Source of the DNA: Sandaracinaceae bacterium
GTDB lineage: Bacteria > Myxococcota_A > Polyangia > Polyangiales > Houyiibacteriaceae
Assembly (NCBI GenBank): GCA_016706685.1
Contig: JADJJE010000012.1
Location: 1-64,000 of the forward strand
Length of the DNA stretch: 64,000 nt
Direction: 5' to 3'
The translations under genes and the position numbers were made by a program. Below the pieces are notes generated by a model. The model was not told the DNA's origin and searched no databases. It was given only the letters and a program-made list of their open reading frames with translations. How positions within the stretch are numbered: position 1 is the stretch's first letter; every line of letters starts with the position of its first letter. Below are positions 25,244-34,404 of this stretch, one piece after another.

Positions 25244-26611
25244 ATGACCATCTCGCTTGCTGCGCTGAAGGCCCAGGTCCGCTCCCAGAAGACGCTGATT
25301 CCATCCCTGTACGGGGGCGTGGACTTCGAGACGGTGCCCGAGCGCTTCACGCGCGACCCCAACGTGCAGAGCATGCTGCCCGGCGGGTTTGCGGCGAAGT
25401 ACCGGGGGAAGGTGCTCGCGGACACGGACTCCGTGGAGCGCATGCTCGCGTACACCATGCTGGGCGACGTGGTGGCCGACGCGTATGCGGCGCTCATTCC
25501 GCAGTACGGCTTCAAGCGGCTGATCGACATGCTGGTGTCGGCCTGCCAGCACGGCATCGAGTCCGTGCCTGACGCGCCGCCCGAGCTGGAGCGCTTCATC
25601 GCTTCGATGGAGAAGCGGCCCGACTGGATCGATCCGAAGCTGAGCGCGCAGGGAGCGCGGGCCGAGCGCGTGTCCATGGCGCTGTTCGTGCCGTTCGTGA
25701 TCCGCGGGGCGTTCATCGCCACGTTCTTGAACAAGTACTCGGGGCTGCCCATGGCCATGACGGGCACGCTGTCCGACGACTCGGCGGTGCAGCGCGTGAA
25801 GGAGACCGCCAGCTTCTTCACCACGGCGTCGCTGCCCGGGGCGCTCGACCGCTTTGGCGCCGGCTTCCGCGCCGCCGCGATGGTGCGCCTGATGCACTCC
25901 ATGGTGCGCATGAACCTGCTGGTGCGGTCCGGTCGCTGGGACGTGGCGACCTACGGCATCCCCATCCCGCAGGTGGACCAGATGCCCGCGGGCACCATGC
26001 CGGCCTTCGTCACGGCCTACCGCGCCGTGCACGAGAAGCGCGGCTTCACGCGGCGTGAGCGCGCGGTGGTGGAGCACTGCCGCCACCAGTGCTTCTTGCT
26101 GGGCCTGCCGCCGGAGCTGCTGCTCGAGACGCCACAAGACATCTTCGACTCCATGCTGGTGTACACGGCCACGCTGCGCGACGGTTACGACGACGCCACC
26201 AACGGGGCGCTGGTGCGCGCCACCATGTCGGCCTACCTGCCCGAGAGCCACGAGCTGCCGGGACGCATCCAGAACGCGCTCGAGCGCAGCATCTCGAAGG
26301 TGTTCTTCCGCCACACGTTCCGCGTGCCCACCGACAAGGTGCGCATGATGGGCATGGTCCCGAGCCCGCTCGACTACGCCATCTTCACCGCGTTCCAGGC
26401 CTATGTGTGGCCCACGCTGTTCGCGCACATGGCCGCCGAGCGCATCCCCGTGGTGGAGGGCATGGCCGACCGCTGGCTGGTGAAGCGCATCGACGAGCTG
26501 CTGGTGAGCTACGGCCACGCCGAGTACACCACCGACCCCAGCAAGTACGCGGTGGCGCGCCCGAGCCACGGGGCGAGCCCCATGCCGCACATGCGGCCCG
26601 CCACGGTCTGA
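25244..26611 (+). CDS. MpaB-family (DUF2236) oxygenase
   Basis: 455 residues, the usual size for the heme-linked MpaB/latex-clearing-protein-like family. Recognised from the N-terminal ERMLAYTMLGD-type helix, the RVKETASFFTTASLP segment, RFGAGFRAAAMVRLMHSMVR and a late FRHTFR...PLDYA block. Fungal MpaB cleaves an isoprenoid chain; latex-clearing protein cleaves rubber, so an oxidative cleavage of a lipid or isoprenoid is plausible, not shown. It is preceded by a palindromic candidate operator and convergent with the osmC-like gene (7-base gap). Confidence 0.8.
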   Translation: MTISLAALKAQVRSQKTLIPSLYGGVDFETVPERFTRDPNVQSMLPGGFAAKYRGKVLADTDSVERMLAYTMLGDVVADAYAALIPQYGFKRLIDMLVSACQHGIESVPDAPPELERFIASMEKRPDWIDPKLSAQGARAERVSMALFVPFVIRGAFIATFLNKYSGLPMAMTGTLSDDSAVQRVKETASFFTTASLPGALDRFGAGFRAAAMVRLMHSMVRMNLLVRSGRWDVATYGIPIPQVDQMPAGTMPAFVTAYRAVHEKRGFTRRERAVVEHCRHQCFLLGLPPELLLETPQDIFDSMLVYTATLRDGYDDATNGALVRATMSAYLPESHELPGRIQNALERSISKVFFRHTFRVPTDKVRMMGMVPSPLDYAIFTAFQAYVWPTLFAHMAAERIPVVEGMADRWLVKRIDELLVSYGHAEYTTDPSKYAVARPSHGASPMPHMRPATV

Positions 26612-26618
26612 CGCGGGC

Positions 26619-27041
26619 TCAGGTGCCCGGCGCCACGCTCTCGATGCTGCCCGTGACCTCACCGGCGGCCGCGAGCGTGTTGGTGATGGTGCCGAACTTG
26701 CGAATGTTCCGGTGCAGCAGCTCGACGCGCGCCCGTGGTTCGTCGGTGACCACGCGCAGCACGTAGCTCACCCGCGCGATGCGTGGCGGTGGCTCTTCAC
26801 GCTCGGCCGTGACCTCCACGCTGGCGGACTCGTACTGGAACGACAGGATGTGCGAGAAGCGCTCCACGTTCTTGAGGATGCAGGCGCACAGGGCCGCGGC
26901 CAGCACGTCGCTCGGCCCGGGCAGCGCGTCCAGACGGCCTGCGGTCCCGTCGAAAGGGACATCGAGCCCGTGGGCCAAGAGCCGCCCCTCGCCGCCCGCG
27001 CGCACGCTGCCCGTTGCGTGATAGCGCTGCTTCGCGGTCAC
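26619..27041 (-). CDS. OsmC-family protein lacking the second redox Cys
   Basis: 140 residues from GTG 27041, which overlaps the arsA stop in a GTGA; the farther in-frame start only adds sequence inside arsA. The OsmC fold is recognised from GPSDVLAAALCACILK and the C-terminal helix. Classical OsmC/Ohr peroxidases use two Cys; here the first Cys region is AALCAC, but the second, normally in a CPVSN-like motif, is replaced (RKFGTITNT). Peroxidase activity is therefore doubtful. It is translationally coupled to arsA, hinting at an arsenic-stress or thiol-related role; this is inference. Confidence 0.8.
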   Translation of the reverse strand: MTAKQRYHATGSVRAGGEGRLLAHGLDVPFDGTAGRLDALPGPSDVLAAALCACILKNVERFSHILSFQYESASVEVTAEREEPPPRIARVSYVLRVVTDEPRARVELLHRNIRKFGTITNTLAAAGEVTGSIESVAPGT

Positions 27042-28822
27042 AGCGGCGCCCCTTGCACCAGGCTGCTGGCTGCCGCCGGGGTGACCACCAGCGGCGGCGA
27101 GGCCCCCGCGCTCCACGGCTCGAGCACCACCTTCGTGGCGTGCGCCGCCAGCTCACGCAGGTGGGTGGCCTCGTGGGCTCTCCGCATGCGCAGCACGGGG
27201 TCGGTCACCTGCAGCGGCGTGAGGCTCTGGTTCACGACCCACGCGAAGGGCTTGATGTCGGCGCGGGCGAGGTCGCGCTCCAGCTGCATGGCCTCGTGCA
27301 GCGGAGTGGCTTCGGGCAGCGTGACCAGCAGCACGTGGGTGAACAGCGGGTCTCGCAGGCGGGGGAGCAGGCGCTGCACGGCCTCGGGGCTGCCGCTCGG
27401 CTTCTTGAGCACCTCGCGGTGGTACGACTCGGCCGCGTCCAGCAGCAGCACGGTGTGGCCCGTGGGTGCGGTGTCGATGATCACGAAGCGGTCTTCGCCC
27501 TCTGCGACGGCCTCGGCGAACGCGCGGAAGACCGCGATCTCCTCGGTGCAGGGGCTGCGCAGGTCTTCCTCCAGCAGGGCCCGGCCGGCGGCGTCGAGGT
27601 CGGCACCGGCCGTGGCGAGCACCTCGGCGGTGTACCGCGCTGTCTCGCGCGCGGGGTCGATGCGCGTGACCCACAGGCTGGCGGCGCCGCCGCTCAGGTC
27701 GCGCACCGCTTGCTCCACGTGGGCCGCAGGGTCCGTGGTGGTGAGCGTGACGTCGAAGCCCCGGCGCGCGAGCTGGCTGGCCACGCGCGCGGCCACGGTG
27801 GTCTTGCCCACGCCGCCCTTGCCCATGGTCATCACCACGCCCTTGCCCTGCACGGCCAACTCGTCGATCAGGCTGTCGAGCGAGGCGCCGTGGAAGGGAA
27901 GGGCGTCGGGCGTGGGCGGCGCGTCACCCGCGGCCTCGTCGAACGTGCCCATCTTGCGGAGCGCCTCGATGCCCACGAGCCCGAACGGCAGCAACGGCAC
28001 GTCCACGCGCGCGAGCCCGCGCAGCCCCTCGGGGAGCGCCTCGAGCGAGGCTCGGCCGCGCGCCTCCATGGCCACCGCGGTGGCGTCGCTGGTGTCTCGG
28101 GCGCGGAACACGCCGTTCAAGATGAGCCGCACGTTGCCCACCCCCAGCTGGGCCAGCTCTGCGCGGGTGCGCTCGGCTTCCTTGAGCGACGAGCGATCGG
28201 GGCGCGCCACCAGCACGAGGATGGTCTGCGCGGGGTCGCGCAGCGCCTGGTTCGAGGCGGCGTACAGCGCCTTCTGCGCATCCAAGCCCGACAGCGGTCC
28301 GAGGCACGAGGTGCCGCCCACGTTGGCGTCGATGAAGCCGGTCCACGCGGCGGGCAGCTCCAGCAGGCGCAGCGTGTGGCCGGTGGGCGCCGTGTCGAAG
28401 ATGACGTGGTCGAACGCGGCCGTGGCAGCCTCGTCCCCCAGCAGCTTCGAGAACTCGTCGAACGCCGCGATCTCCACCGTGCAGGCGCCCGAGAGCTGCT
28501 CTTCCATGCTGGCCACGGCCACGGCGGGGAGCACGCCTCGATAGGGCCCCACGATGCGCTCGCGGTAGTCGTGCGCGGCCTGCTCGGGGTCGATGTTCAG
28601 CGCGGACAGGCCCGGCACACGCGGCACCGCGGTGGGCGCCGAAGTGAGCGTCACGCCCAGCACCTCGTCGAGGTTGGACGCGGGGTCGGTGCTCACGAGC
28701 AGCACCCGCTTGCCTTCGTCGGTGAGGCCGATGGCGGTGGCGCAGGCGGCGGAGGTCTTGCCCACGCCACCCTTGCCCGTGAAGAAGAGGATGCGCGTGG
28801 GGCTTTGGATGAGGTTGGACAT
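27038..28822 (-). CDS. arsA: Arsenite-stimulated ATPase ArsA, double-domain
   Basis: 594 residues from ATG 28822 (the open frame extends 20 codons upstream but only this start aligns). Two ArsA halves, each with a P-loop: TGKGGVGKTS near residue 15 and MGKGGVGKTT in the second half, plus DTAPTGHT in both halves. The three metalloid-binding cysteines of E. coli ArsA are all recognisable: SGACTVEIAAFDEF, TSCLGP, and SPCTEEIAVF. ArsA normally energises the ArsB pump for As(III) export at the inner membrane. No arsB, acr3 or arsR gene is in the window, so the partner pump must be elsewhere. Confidence 0.92.
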   Translation of the reverse strand: MSNLIQSPTRILFFTGKGGVGKTSAACATAIGLTDEGKRVLLVSTDPASNLDEVLGVTLTSAPTAVPRVPGLSALNIDPEQAAHDYRERIVGPYRGVLPAVAVASMEEQLSGACTVEIAAFDEFSKLLGDEAATAAFDHVIFDTAPTGHTLRLLELPAAWTGFIDANVGGTSCLGPLSGLDAQKALYAASNQALRDPAQTILVLVARPDRSSLKEAERTRAELAQLGVGNVRLILNGVFRARDTSDATAVAMEARGRASLEALPEGLRGLARVDVPLLPFGLVGIEALRKMGTFDEAAGDAPPTPDALPFHGASLDSLIDELAVQGKGVVMTMGKGGVGKTTVAARVASQLARRGFDVTLTTTDPAAHVEQAVRDLSGGAASLWVTRIDPARETARYTAEVLATAGADLDAAGRALLEEDLRSPCTEEIAVFRAFAEAVAEGEDRFVIIDTAPTGHTVLLLDAAESYHREVLKKPSGSPEAVQRLLPRLRDPLFTHVLLVTLPEATPLHEAMQLERDLARADIKPFAWVVNQSLTPLQVTDPVLRMRRAHEATHLRELAAHATKVVLEPWSAGASPPLVVTPAAASSLVQGAPL

Positions 28823-28829
28823 GGGGCTC

Positions 28830-29156
28830 TCAGCTGGCGGTGGCGGTGGGTGCGCTGACGCCGGCCCAAGCGGCCAGCTCATCGCGCGACGGGTACGTGC
28901 CCACGCTCTTCACGTCGCCGTTCACGTTGATCAAGGGCAGCGCGGCCTCGCCCCTGGCCTCGAGCGCGGCCTTTACCGCGGCGTCTTGTGCGAACGCCGC
29001 CGGCTGCTTCGACAGGTTGAAGCGCTGCACCGAGACCCCTTGGCTCTCGAGCCAGGCCAGGTCTGCGGCGAAGCGCGCCAGCCGTGGGTCCACGGCGGGG
29101 CCGCAGACACCGGAGGAGCAGCACATGGCGGGATCGAAGACGCGGACACTAGACAT
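28830..29156 (-). CDS. arsD: Arsenical metallochaperone ArsD
   Basis: 108 residues from ATG 29156. The essential cysteines occur at exactly the canonical positions, Cys12, Cys13 and Cys18 in MCCSSGVCG. ArsD binds As(III) and hands it to ArsA. The stop lies 7 bases before the arsA start, so they are one operon (arsD-arsA-osmC). A much longer open frame upstream of this ATG is a GC-rich artefact. Confidence 0.92.
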   Translation of the reverse strand: MSSVRVFDPAMCCSSGVCGPAVDPRLARFAADLAWLESQGVSVQRFNLSKQPAAFAQDAAVKAALEARGEAALPLINVNGDVKSVGTYPSRDELAAWAGVSAPTATAS

Positions 29157-29400
29157 GGGGCGAGCCTTTCCGGGGCGGGCAGAGGAGGTGAGCAGGCGAG
29201 TCGTGGCTCTTTTGCGCCGGGGTTGCGCGCTGGCTCCCACCGCGCGCCAACCATGCGTTGCGCTGCGCGACGGCGCGGCGTGGCATTGCCGATGGGAGGG
29301 GAATCGAGGAACGCACGCAACGAGCGAACGCACGTCTCGTGCCACTGCGGCGCTCCAGGTTCCCGCAACGCCTGCGCCCGCTGCCACGCTGCCCCGCTGC

Positions 29401-29925
29401 TCAGCGCCGTGGCGCGTAGCGCAGCTGCACCAGCCCCCCGCCAATGGGGCGGGAGCCCAGCAGCTCGAGCTCGTGCCGCCGCGTGACCCCCGTGAACAGC
29501 GGGATGCCTGCACCGAGCACGATGGGGACGAGCGTGACCGTGAGCTCGTCCACCAGGCCGGCGTCGAGCGAAGCTCGAATCATGGCGCCTCCGTCGATGT
29601 AGACGTCGCGCTCCCCAGCGACCTCCTGGGCCTGCTGCACCAGGCTCGCGATGCTGCCGCTCACAGCGCGCACGGAGGCCCGCTGCGGCAGAAGCGGGCG
29701 TGTGGTGGCCACCAGCACGGGCGTGTTGCGATACTGCCAGGGGCCCTCGAACGCGCTGACCACGTCATAGCTGCGCCGGCCCATCAGCAGGGCGCCCACC
29801 TCAGCGAAGAACGGGGTGAAGGTGTCTTCCACTCCCTCAAAATGGATGAGCCAGTCGAGCTCGTCGTTGGGGCCTGCGATGAAGCCGTCGAGGGACATGG
29901 CCATGAACGCGTGAGTTCGTCTCAT
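29401..29925 (-). CDS. RibD C-terminal/dihydrofolate-reductase-like protein
   Basis: 174 residues from ATG 29925. Family marks: MSLDGFIAGPNDELDWL near the start, LLMGRRSYDVV, DVYIDGGAM and a C-terminal GAGIPLFTG. Such stand-alone members of the DHFR/RibD_C fold usually bind NADPH; the real substrate is generally unknown and it need not be dihydrofolate. It lies 244 bases upstream of arsD on the same strand, and is tandem with the helicase gene to its right. Confidence 0.88.
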   Translation of the reverse strand: MRRTHAFMAMSLDGFIAGPNDELDWLIHFEGVEDTFTPFFAEVGALLMGRRSYDVVSAFEGPWQYRNTPVLVATTRPLLPQRASVRAVSGSIASLVQQAQEVAGERDVYIDGGAMIRASLDAGLVDELTVTLVPIVLGAGIPLFTGVTRRHELELLGSRPIGGGLVQLRYAPRR

Positions 29926-29994
29926 GCGCGCGAGGCTACCCAGAGGGTGTGACACCGCCGCGCTGACCTCCCGGCCTGACGCGGTCGCGCGTGG

Positions 29995-31254
29995 TCAGCT
30001 GCCTTCGGGTGGCTTGCCCGTGGCGGCGGCGGCGGCTTCGCGCAGCTTGTCCTTCTTGCTCTTGCGCTTGCCCTTGATGCCGCCGTTCGGGTCGCGTGGG
30101 GACACGGCCTCCTGGCGCGGCTCGAACCCGGGCACCTGTTCACGCGGAATCGACAGCCCGTTGCGGCGCTCGATCAGCGCGAAGTGGGCGCTGCTCTCGG
30201 CGGTGAGGAAGCTGATGGCCACGCCGCTGTCGCTGGCGCGCCCCGTGCGGCCGATGCGGTGCACGTAGTCCGACGGCGAGCGCGGCAAGTCGTAGTTCAC
30301 CACCGCCGGCAGCTGCGCGATGTCCACGCCGCGGGCCGCTAGGTCGGTGGCCACCAGCACGCGCAGGCGCCGCTCCTTGAAGTCCTGGAGCGCCTTGCTG
30401 CGGGTGCCCTGGCTGAGGTCGCCGTGCAGCGCGGCCGTGCCGATGCCCGCCTTCACGAGCTTGCCCGTGACGTGCTCGGCCGCGTGCTGGCTGGCCACGA
30501 ACACCAGCACGTGCGTCCAGGCCTCTGTCGTGAGCAGGTGGCGCAGCAGCATGGTGCGCGAGCCCGCGTCCACCTCGATGGCACGCTGCGCGATGAGCGA
30601 CGCATCGGGCGCGGCGCCGGCGTCCACGTTGAGCGCCACCGGGTCCACCAGCAGCGTGGCTGCGAGCTGCTGCACGGCAGGCGGGAAGGTGGCCGAGAAC
30701 AGCAGGCTCTGGCGCTTCGCAGGCAAGAGCGCGGTGAGGCGCGCCAGCTCGTCGGCGAAGCCCGCGGAGAGCAGCCGGTCGGCTTCGTCGAGCACCAGCA
30801 TCTCGATGCCACCGAGGCGCAGCGCGTTCTGCTCCACCAGGTCCAGCAGGCGGCCGGGCGTGCCCACCACGATGTCCACGTCCGAGCGCAGCTCCATCAT
30901 CTGCGGGTTGATGGACACACCGCCCACCACCACGCACACGCGGAGCGGCGGCGTCTGGTGCCAGCCAAGGCCTTCGATGACCTCGGCCACCTGCGCCGCG
31001 AGCTCGCGCGTGGGCACCACCACCAGCGCGCGCGGCAGGCGTCGTGAGGCCGCGGGCGCAGCGCTCAGGCGCTCCAGCAAGGGCAGGGCGAACGCGGCGG
31101 TCTTGCCCGAGCCGGTCATGGCCGAGGCCCACACGTCGCGGCCCTCGAGGATGGGCGGGATGGCGGCCGCTTGAACGGGGGTCGGCGCGCCGTAGCCCAG
31201 CTCAGTGGTTGAGCGGACCAGGGCGGGGGACAAGCCGAGAGACGAGAAGGTCAT
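29995..31254 (-). CDS. DEAD-box RNA helicase (RhlE-like)
   Basis: 419 residues. Motifs in order: Q-motif TPVQAAAIP, motif I MTGSGKTA (about 43-50), Ia PTREL, Ib TPGR, II LDEADRL, III SATFP, and VI HRIGRTGRA. The C-terminal ~45 residues are basic (KGKRKSKKDK), as in many RhlE-type proteins that remodel rRNA or RNase E-bound RNA. Its ATG and that of the divergent reductase gene are 73 bases apart, so promoters overlap. The symbol rhlE is likely but the paralogue is not fixed. Confidence 0.92.
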   Translation of the reverse strand: MTFSSLGLSPALVRSTTELGYGAPTPVQAAAIPPILEGRDVWASAMTGSGKTAAFALPLLERLSAAPAASRRLPRALVVVPTRELAAQVAEVIEGLGWHQTPPLRVCVVVGGVSINPQMMELRSDVDIVVGTPGRLLDLVEQNALRLGGIEMLVLDEADRLLSAGFADELARLTALLPAKRQSLLFSATFPPAVQQLAATLLVDPVALNVDAGAAPDASLIAQRAIEVDAGSRTMLLRHLLTTEAWTHVLVFVASQHAAEHVTGKLVKAGIGTAALHGDLSQGTRSKALQDFKERRLRVLVATDLAARGVDIAQLPAVVNYDLPRSPSDYVHRIGRTGRASDSGVAISFLTAESSAHFALIERRNGLSIPREQVPGFEPRQEAVSPRDPNGGIKGKRKSKKDKLREAAAAATGKPPEGS

Positions 31255-31327
31255 GCAGCGGCGCGTTCTGCATCATCTCCGACCCAAAGTCGCCCCGGCA
31301 CGCGGGCTCCCGCGTAAGCTCGCCGTG

Positions 31328-31888
31328 ATGGGCCTCCTGACCTTCGGCATCAACCTCACCCTGGACGGCTGCTGCGACCACACCGCGGGGATCCCCGATG
31401 ACGAGCTGCACGACTACTTCACCGGCCTGATGGGCGGCGCCGGCGCGATGCTGTGGGGCCGCACCACCTACGAGATGATGGAAGGCTACTGGCCGGCGGT
31501 CGCGCGCGACGAAGAGGCGCCGCGCGCCGAGCGCGAGTGGGCGCTCGAGCTGGACACCAAGCCGAAGTACGTGGTGTCGACCACGCGCCACGACTTCCCG
31601 TGGCAGAACACCGTCCACGTGCAGGGCGACCTGCGCGAGGCGGTGCAGCAGATCAAGGACCGGACGCCGGCCGGCGTGCTGCTCGGCAGCCTGACGCTGG
31701 GCGCCGAGCTGCAGCGGCTGGATCTGATCGACGAGTACCGGCTGGTCATCCACCCGGTGCTGGCTGGTCGCGGGCCGCGGCTGTTCGACGGGCTCACGGA
31801 GTCGCGGCAGCTCGAGCTGGTTTCGAGTCAGACCTTCAAGGCCGGGCAGACCGCGCTGCACCTCCGCCGCCGGCCCGTTTCCCCGTGA
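31328..31888 (+). CDS. Second RibD C-terminal/dihydrofolate-reductase-like protein
   Basis: 186 residues from ATG 31328; MGLLTFGINLTLDG is the family N-terminus, so longer in-frame starts (31205, 31253) overlapping the helicase gene are rejected. Also seen: MLWGRTTYEMMEGYW, VLLGSLTLGAEL and RLVIHPVLAGRGPRLF. It belongs to the same fold as the 29401 gene but the sequences are clearly different, so they are not a recent duplication. Its stop overlaps the next gene's GTG start (GTGA). Confidence 0.88.
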   Translation: MGLLTFGINLTLDGCCDHTAGIPDDELHDYFTGLMGGAGAMLWGRTTYEMMEGYWPAVARDEEAPRAEREWALELDTKPKYVVSTTRHDFPWQNTVHVQGDLREAVQQIKDRTPAGVLLGSLTLGAELQRLDLIDEYRLVIHPVLAGRGPRLFDGLTESRQLELVSSQTFKAGQTALHLRRRPVSP

Positions 31889-32679
31889 AGGTCGCAGTGA
31901 TCGGCTGCGGCGCCGAGGGGGCCCGCCACGCGGCGGTGGTCGTCGATGCCGGCGACGAGCTGGTGGCGGTGGTCGACCTCCACGCCGAGCGGGCGGAGGC
32001 CCTGGGAGCCCGGTTCCGCTGCGCAGGGCTGACCGAGGTGCCGCCAGAGGCCGAGGCGGTGGTGGTAGCCACCCCCGCGGGATCGCACCGCGAGGTGCTC
32101 GACCGTGAACTCGGAGCCGGCCGGTGGGTCCTGTGTGAGGCCCCGTTGGTGCTGCCGGGGGAGCGAATCAGCAGCCCGACCGAGCGGCTGGCGCCGGCGA
32201 TGCCCGAGCGGTTTCACCCCGTCTGGGACGCGGTCAACCACGCCGAGCTCACCGGGATCACGCTGGTGCGGAACCACCCCGGACCGGACGGAGGGGAAGA
32301 CGTGGACGTGGTGCTGGATCGGATGATCCACGACCTCGATCGCGTGCTGAGCTGGAGCGGGAAGCAGACGGCCCTCGAGGTCCAGGCGCCGGGCTGGCCC
32401 CACCAGGCTCAGGTCTCGCTGAAGGTGGGGAACCGCGACGTGGTGCTCATGGCCAATCGACGCAGCGAGCTCCGGACGCTGGTCTTCACCGAGACCGCCA
32501 ATGGGCCCGACACCCTGCGAGACAGCTACAGCATCGTGCCCGACCCGCAGTGCCTGAGCCGCCAGTGGGCCGCCTTCCAGCGGTTCGCGCGGGGTGAGGC
32601 CTTCCCGGTGAGCGTCGACCACGCCCTGGCGGTCATCGAGCTGGCTGCGGAGGTCGCCCGGCGCGCGGGCTGGTCGTGA
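31885..32679 (+). CDS. Gfo/Idh/MocA-type oxidoreductase
   Basis: 264 residues from GTG 31885 (4-base overlap with the upstream gene). N-terminal Rossmann motif VIGCGAEGARH binds NAD(P); the usual EKP motif is LCEAPLV here, lacking the Lys, and MIHDLDRV matches the later catalytic segment. At 264 residues it is short for the family (about 330-400), the C-terminal sheet appearing reduced. It likely oxidises or reduces a sugar-like substrate, but loss of the Lys questions catalysis. Confidence 0.75.
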   Translation: MKVAVIGCGAEGARHAAVVVDAGDELVAVVDLHAERAEALGARFRCAGLTEVPPEAEAVVVATPAGSHREVLDRELGAGRWVLCEAPLVLPGERISSPTERLAPAMPERFHPVWDAVNHAELTGITLVRNHPGPDGGEDVDVVLDRMIHDLDRVLSWSGKQTALEVQAPGWPHQAQVSLKVGNRDVVLMANRRSELRTLVFTETANGPDTLRDSYSIVPDPQCLSRQWAAFQRFARGEAFPVSVDHALAVIELAAEVARRAGWS

Positions 32680-32760
32680 TTTGGTACGGTGATGCGACAC
32701 GTCCGCGAGGCAAGTCAGGTCTCGCGTCCGCGGCTGGAGTGCGATAGGGTATCGTCCATT

Positions 32761-34386
32761 ATGGTCAATAATAAGACTATCCGCAAGTTCACGCGGAGCG
32801 CAGCCCTCCTCGGGCTCACCCTGGGACACCTGCTGCCGTTCGCGTCCACGGCCTCCGCCGGCGGGCTCGAGTGGCCTGGCCTCGGCACGCGAGGAGCTGG
32901 CCGCGCGGGGGCGTGGCGGGCCCGCTCCGACACCTCACTGGCCTTGCACGTGAACCCCGCCAACCTCGCACGCCTCGCCGGGACGCAAGCCGAGATTGCT
33001 TTCCACCTCGGCACGTCGAACGTGTGCTTCGACCGCACCGGGACGCCCACGCAGGACGGGAACGGCAACTCGCGGGTGCCCACCACGCCCGACCCGAACG
33101 ACACGGTGTTCGGGACCCAAGCAGAGTACGGCGACGTGGAGTATCCGCGCCTGTGCAACAACCGCGGCCTCTTCCCGCTGCCGCAGCTCGCGCTCAGCTT
33201 GCGCCCGCACCGCCGCGTGGGCATCGGCCTCGGGGTGATCACGCCCAACGCCCCGACCGCTGGCGCATCGTTCGGCGACTCCGAGGGGACCATGCCGGCC
33301 CCCGACGCGCCCAACGGCAGGCTGCCCAACGCGTCTCGCTACGACGTGGTGCGCGCCAACCTGCTGCTGGCCTGGGTGACCGCAGGCGTCGGCGTGGAGC
33401 TGCATCCGCGGCTGCGCTTCGGGGCCACCTTCGGGTGGGGCTTCGCCAACATCCAGTACACCACGGTCAGCGCACCCCTGGCCGGCGAGAGCCCGGTGCT
33501 GGACATCCTCGCCGTGCTCTCGGTCAAGGACCGCTTCGTTCCGCGGGTCAGCGGCTCGCTCGCGGCGGAGCCCATCGATGGCCTCGACCTGCTCGCAGGC
33601 TTCGTCTGGATCAACCACATACGTGCCACCGGCGACCTGCGGCTGCGGTCGTATCACTACGCCACGGAGGAGACCGTCAACCAGCTCAACCCGCGCTTCG
33701 GATCGTCCCGCACGGATCGCACCTTCGGTGCCAAGCTGTTCGCCCCGCAGGCCTCTTCGCTGAGCTTCGCCGCGCGCTGGGCCCAAATCCGTCCGAGCGC
33801 CTACGACACCGACGAGAGCGGCCAGCGCCGGCGACGCGAAGCGCGCGACCCGATGAACGACGAGGTCTTCGACATCGAGCTGGGCGTGGACGTGTCGCTC
33901 GGCCGAGTGGTCGATGCATTCCTGATTGGCCCTCACGGCCGCTCCGACGTCGACAACCGCCTGGATACCGGCGTCACCGGCGTGTCCATCGTGGAGTCGC
34001 CGGAGTTCGAGCTACGCCAGAACTGGAAGACGCAGGTGGGGGTGATGCTCGGCGCGGACTACAACGTGCTGCCGGGGCGGCTGGCCCTGCGCGCCGGGGT
34101 CTCGTACGAAAACGACGGAATCGAGCCCGGCAGCGAGCGCACGGGCTTCCTGCCCTGGTCACGCGTGAGCTTCGCGGTGGGCCTCACGCTGCGCGTCGAT
34201 CGCTTGGAGGTGAGCATGGCCTACCAGCACATGCACTTCTTCACCCGCACCAACACCGAAGAGGAAGCGAACATGCGCCAGACCACGTTGACCGGGGGCA
34301 ACGTGATCAACGCGGGGCGCTTCACGGCGCGCGGCGACGTGGTGTCGCTGTCCATGGCGTACCGCTTCGCGCCGCGGGCGCAGTGA
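32761..34386 (+). CDS. FadL/OMPP1-family outer membrane transport protein
   Basis: 541 residues from ATG 32761, where a signal peptide (KFTRSAALLG..., cleavage near ASAGG) begins; the 24 codons upstream are not conserved. The mature N-terminus contains the FadL-type SDTSLALHVNPANLA motif, then a barrel of alternating strands and a final aromatic strand (SMAYRF). FadL proteins let hydrophobic compounds such as fatty acids or aromatics cross the outer membrane. A loop near 110-125 is Asn/Asp/Thr rich. It may feed the nearby lipid-oxidising enzymes; that is inference. Confidence 0.85.
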   Translation: MVNNKTIRKFTRSAALLGLTLGHLLPFASTASAGGLEWPGLGTRGAGRAGAWRARSDTSLALHVNPANLARLAGTQAEIAFHLGTSNVCFDRTGTPTQDGNGNSRVPTTPDPNDTVFGTQAEYGDVEYPRLCNNRGLFPLPQLALSLRPHRRVGIGLGVITPNAPTAGASFGDSEGTMPAPDAPNGRLPNASRYDVVRANLLLAWVTAGVGVELHPRLRFGATFGWGFANIQYTTVSAPLAGESPVLDILAVLSVKDRFVPRVSGSLAAEPIDGLDLLAGFVWINHIRATGDLRLRSYHYATEETVNQLNPRFGSSRTDRTFGAKLFAPQASSLSFAARWAQIRPSAYDTDESGQRRRREARDPMNDEVFDIELGVDVSLGRVVDAFLIGPHGRSDVDNRLDTGVTGVSIVESPEFELRQNWKTQVGVMLGADYNVLPGRLALRAGVSYENDGIEPGSERTGFLPWSRVSFAVGLTLRVDRLEVSMAYQHMHFFTRTNTEEEANMRQTTLTGGNVINAGRFTARGDVVSLSMAYRFAPRAQ

Positions 34387-34404
34387 ATCAGAGCGCGCCC
34401 GCGA

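Noticed and set aside
27038..28822. Get3-type tail-anchored protein targeting factor instead of ArsA
   Set aside because: All three ArsA metalloid cysteines and a neighbouring ArsD favour arsenite ATPase; a Get3 role is not excluded but less supported.
28830..29513. The long open frame upstream of arsD as a larger protein
   Set aside because: ArsD's Cys12/13/18 numbering fixes the start at 29156; the extra part is low-complexity and uncoupled.
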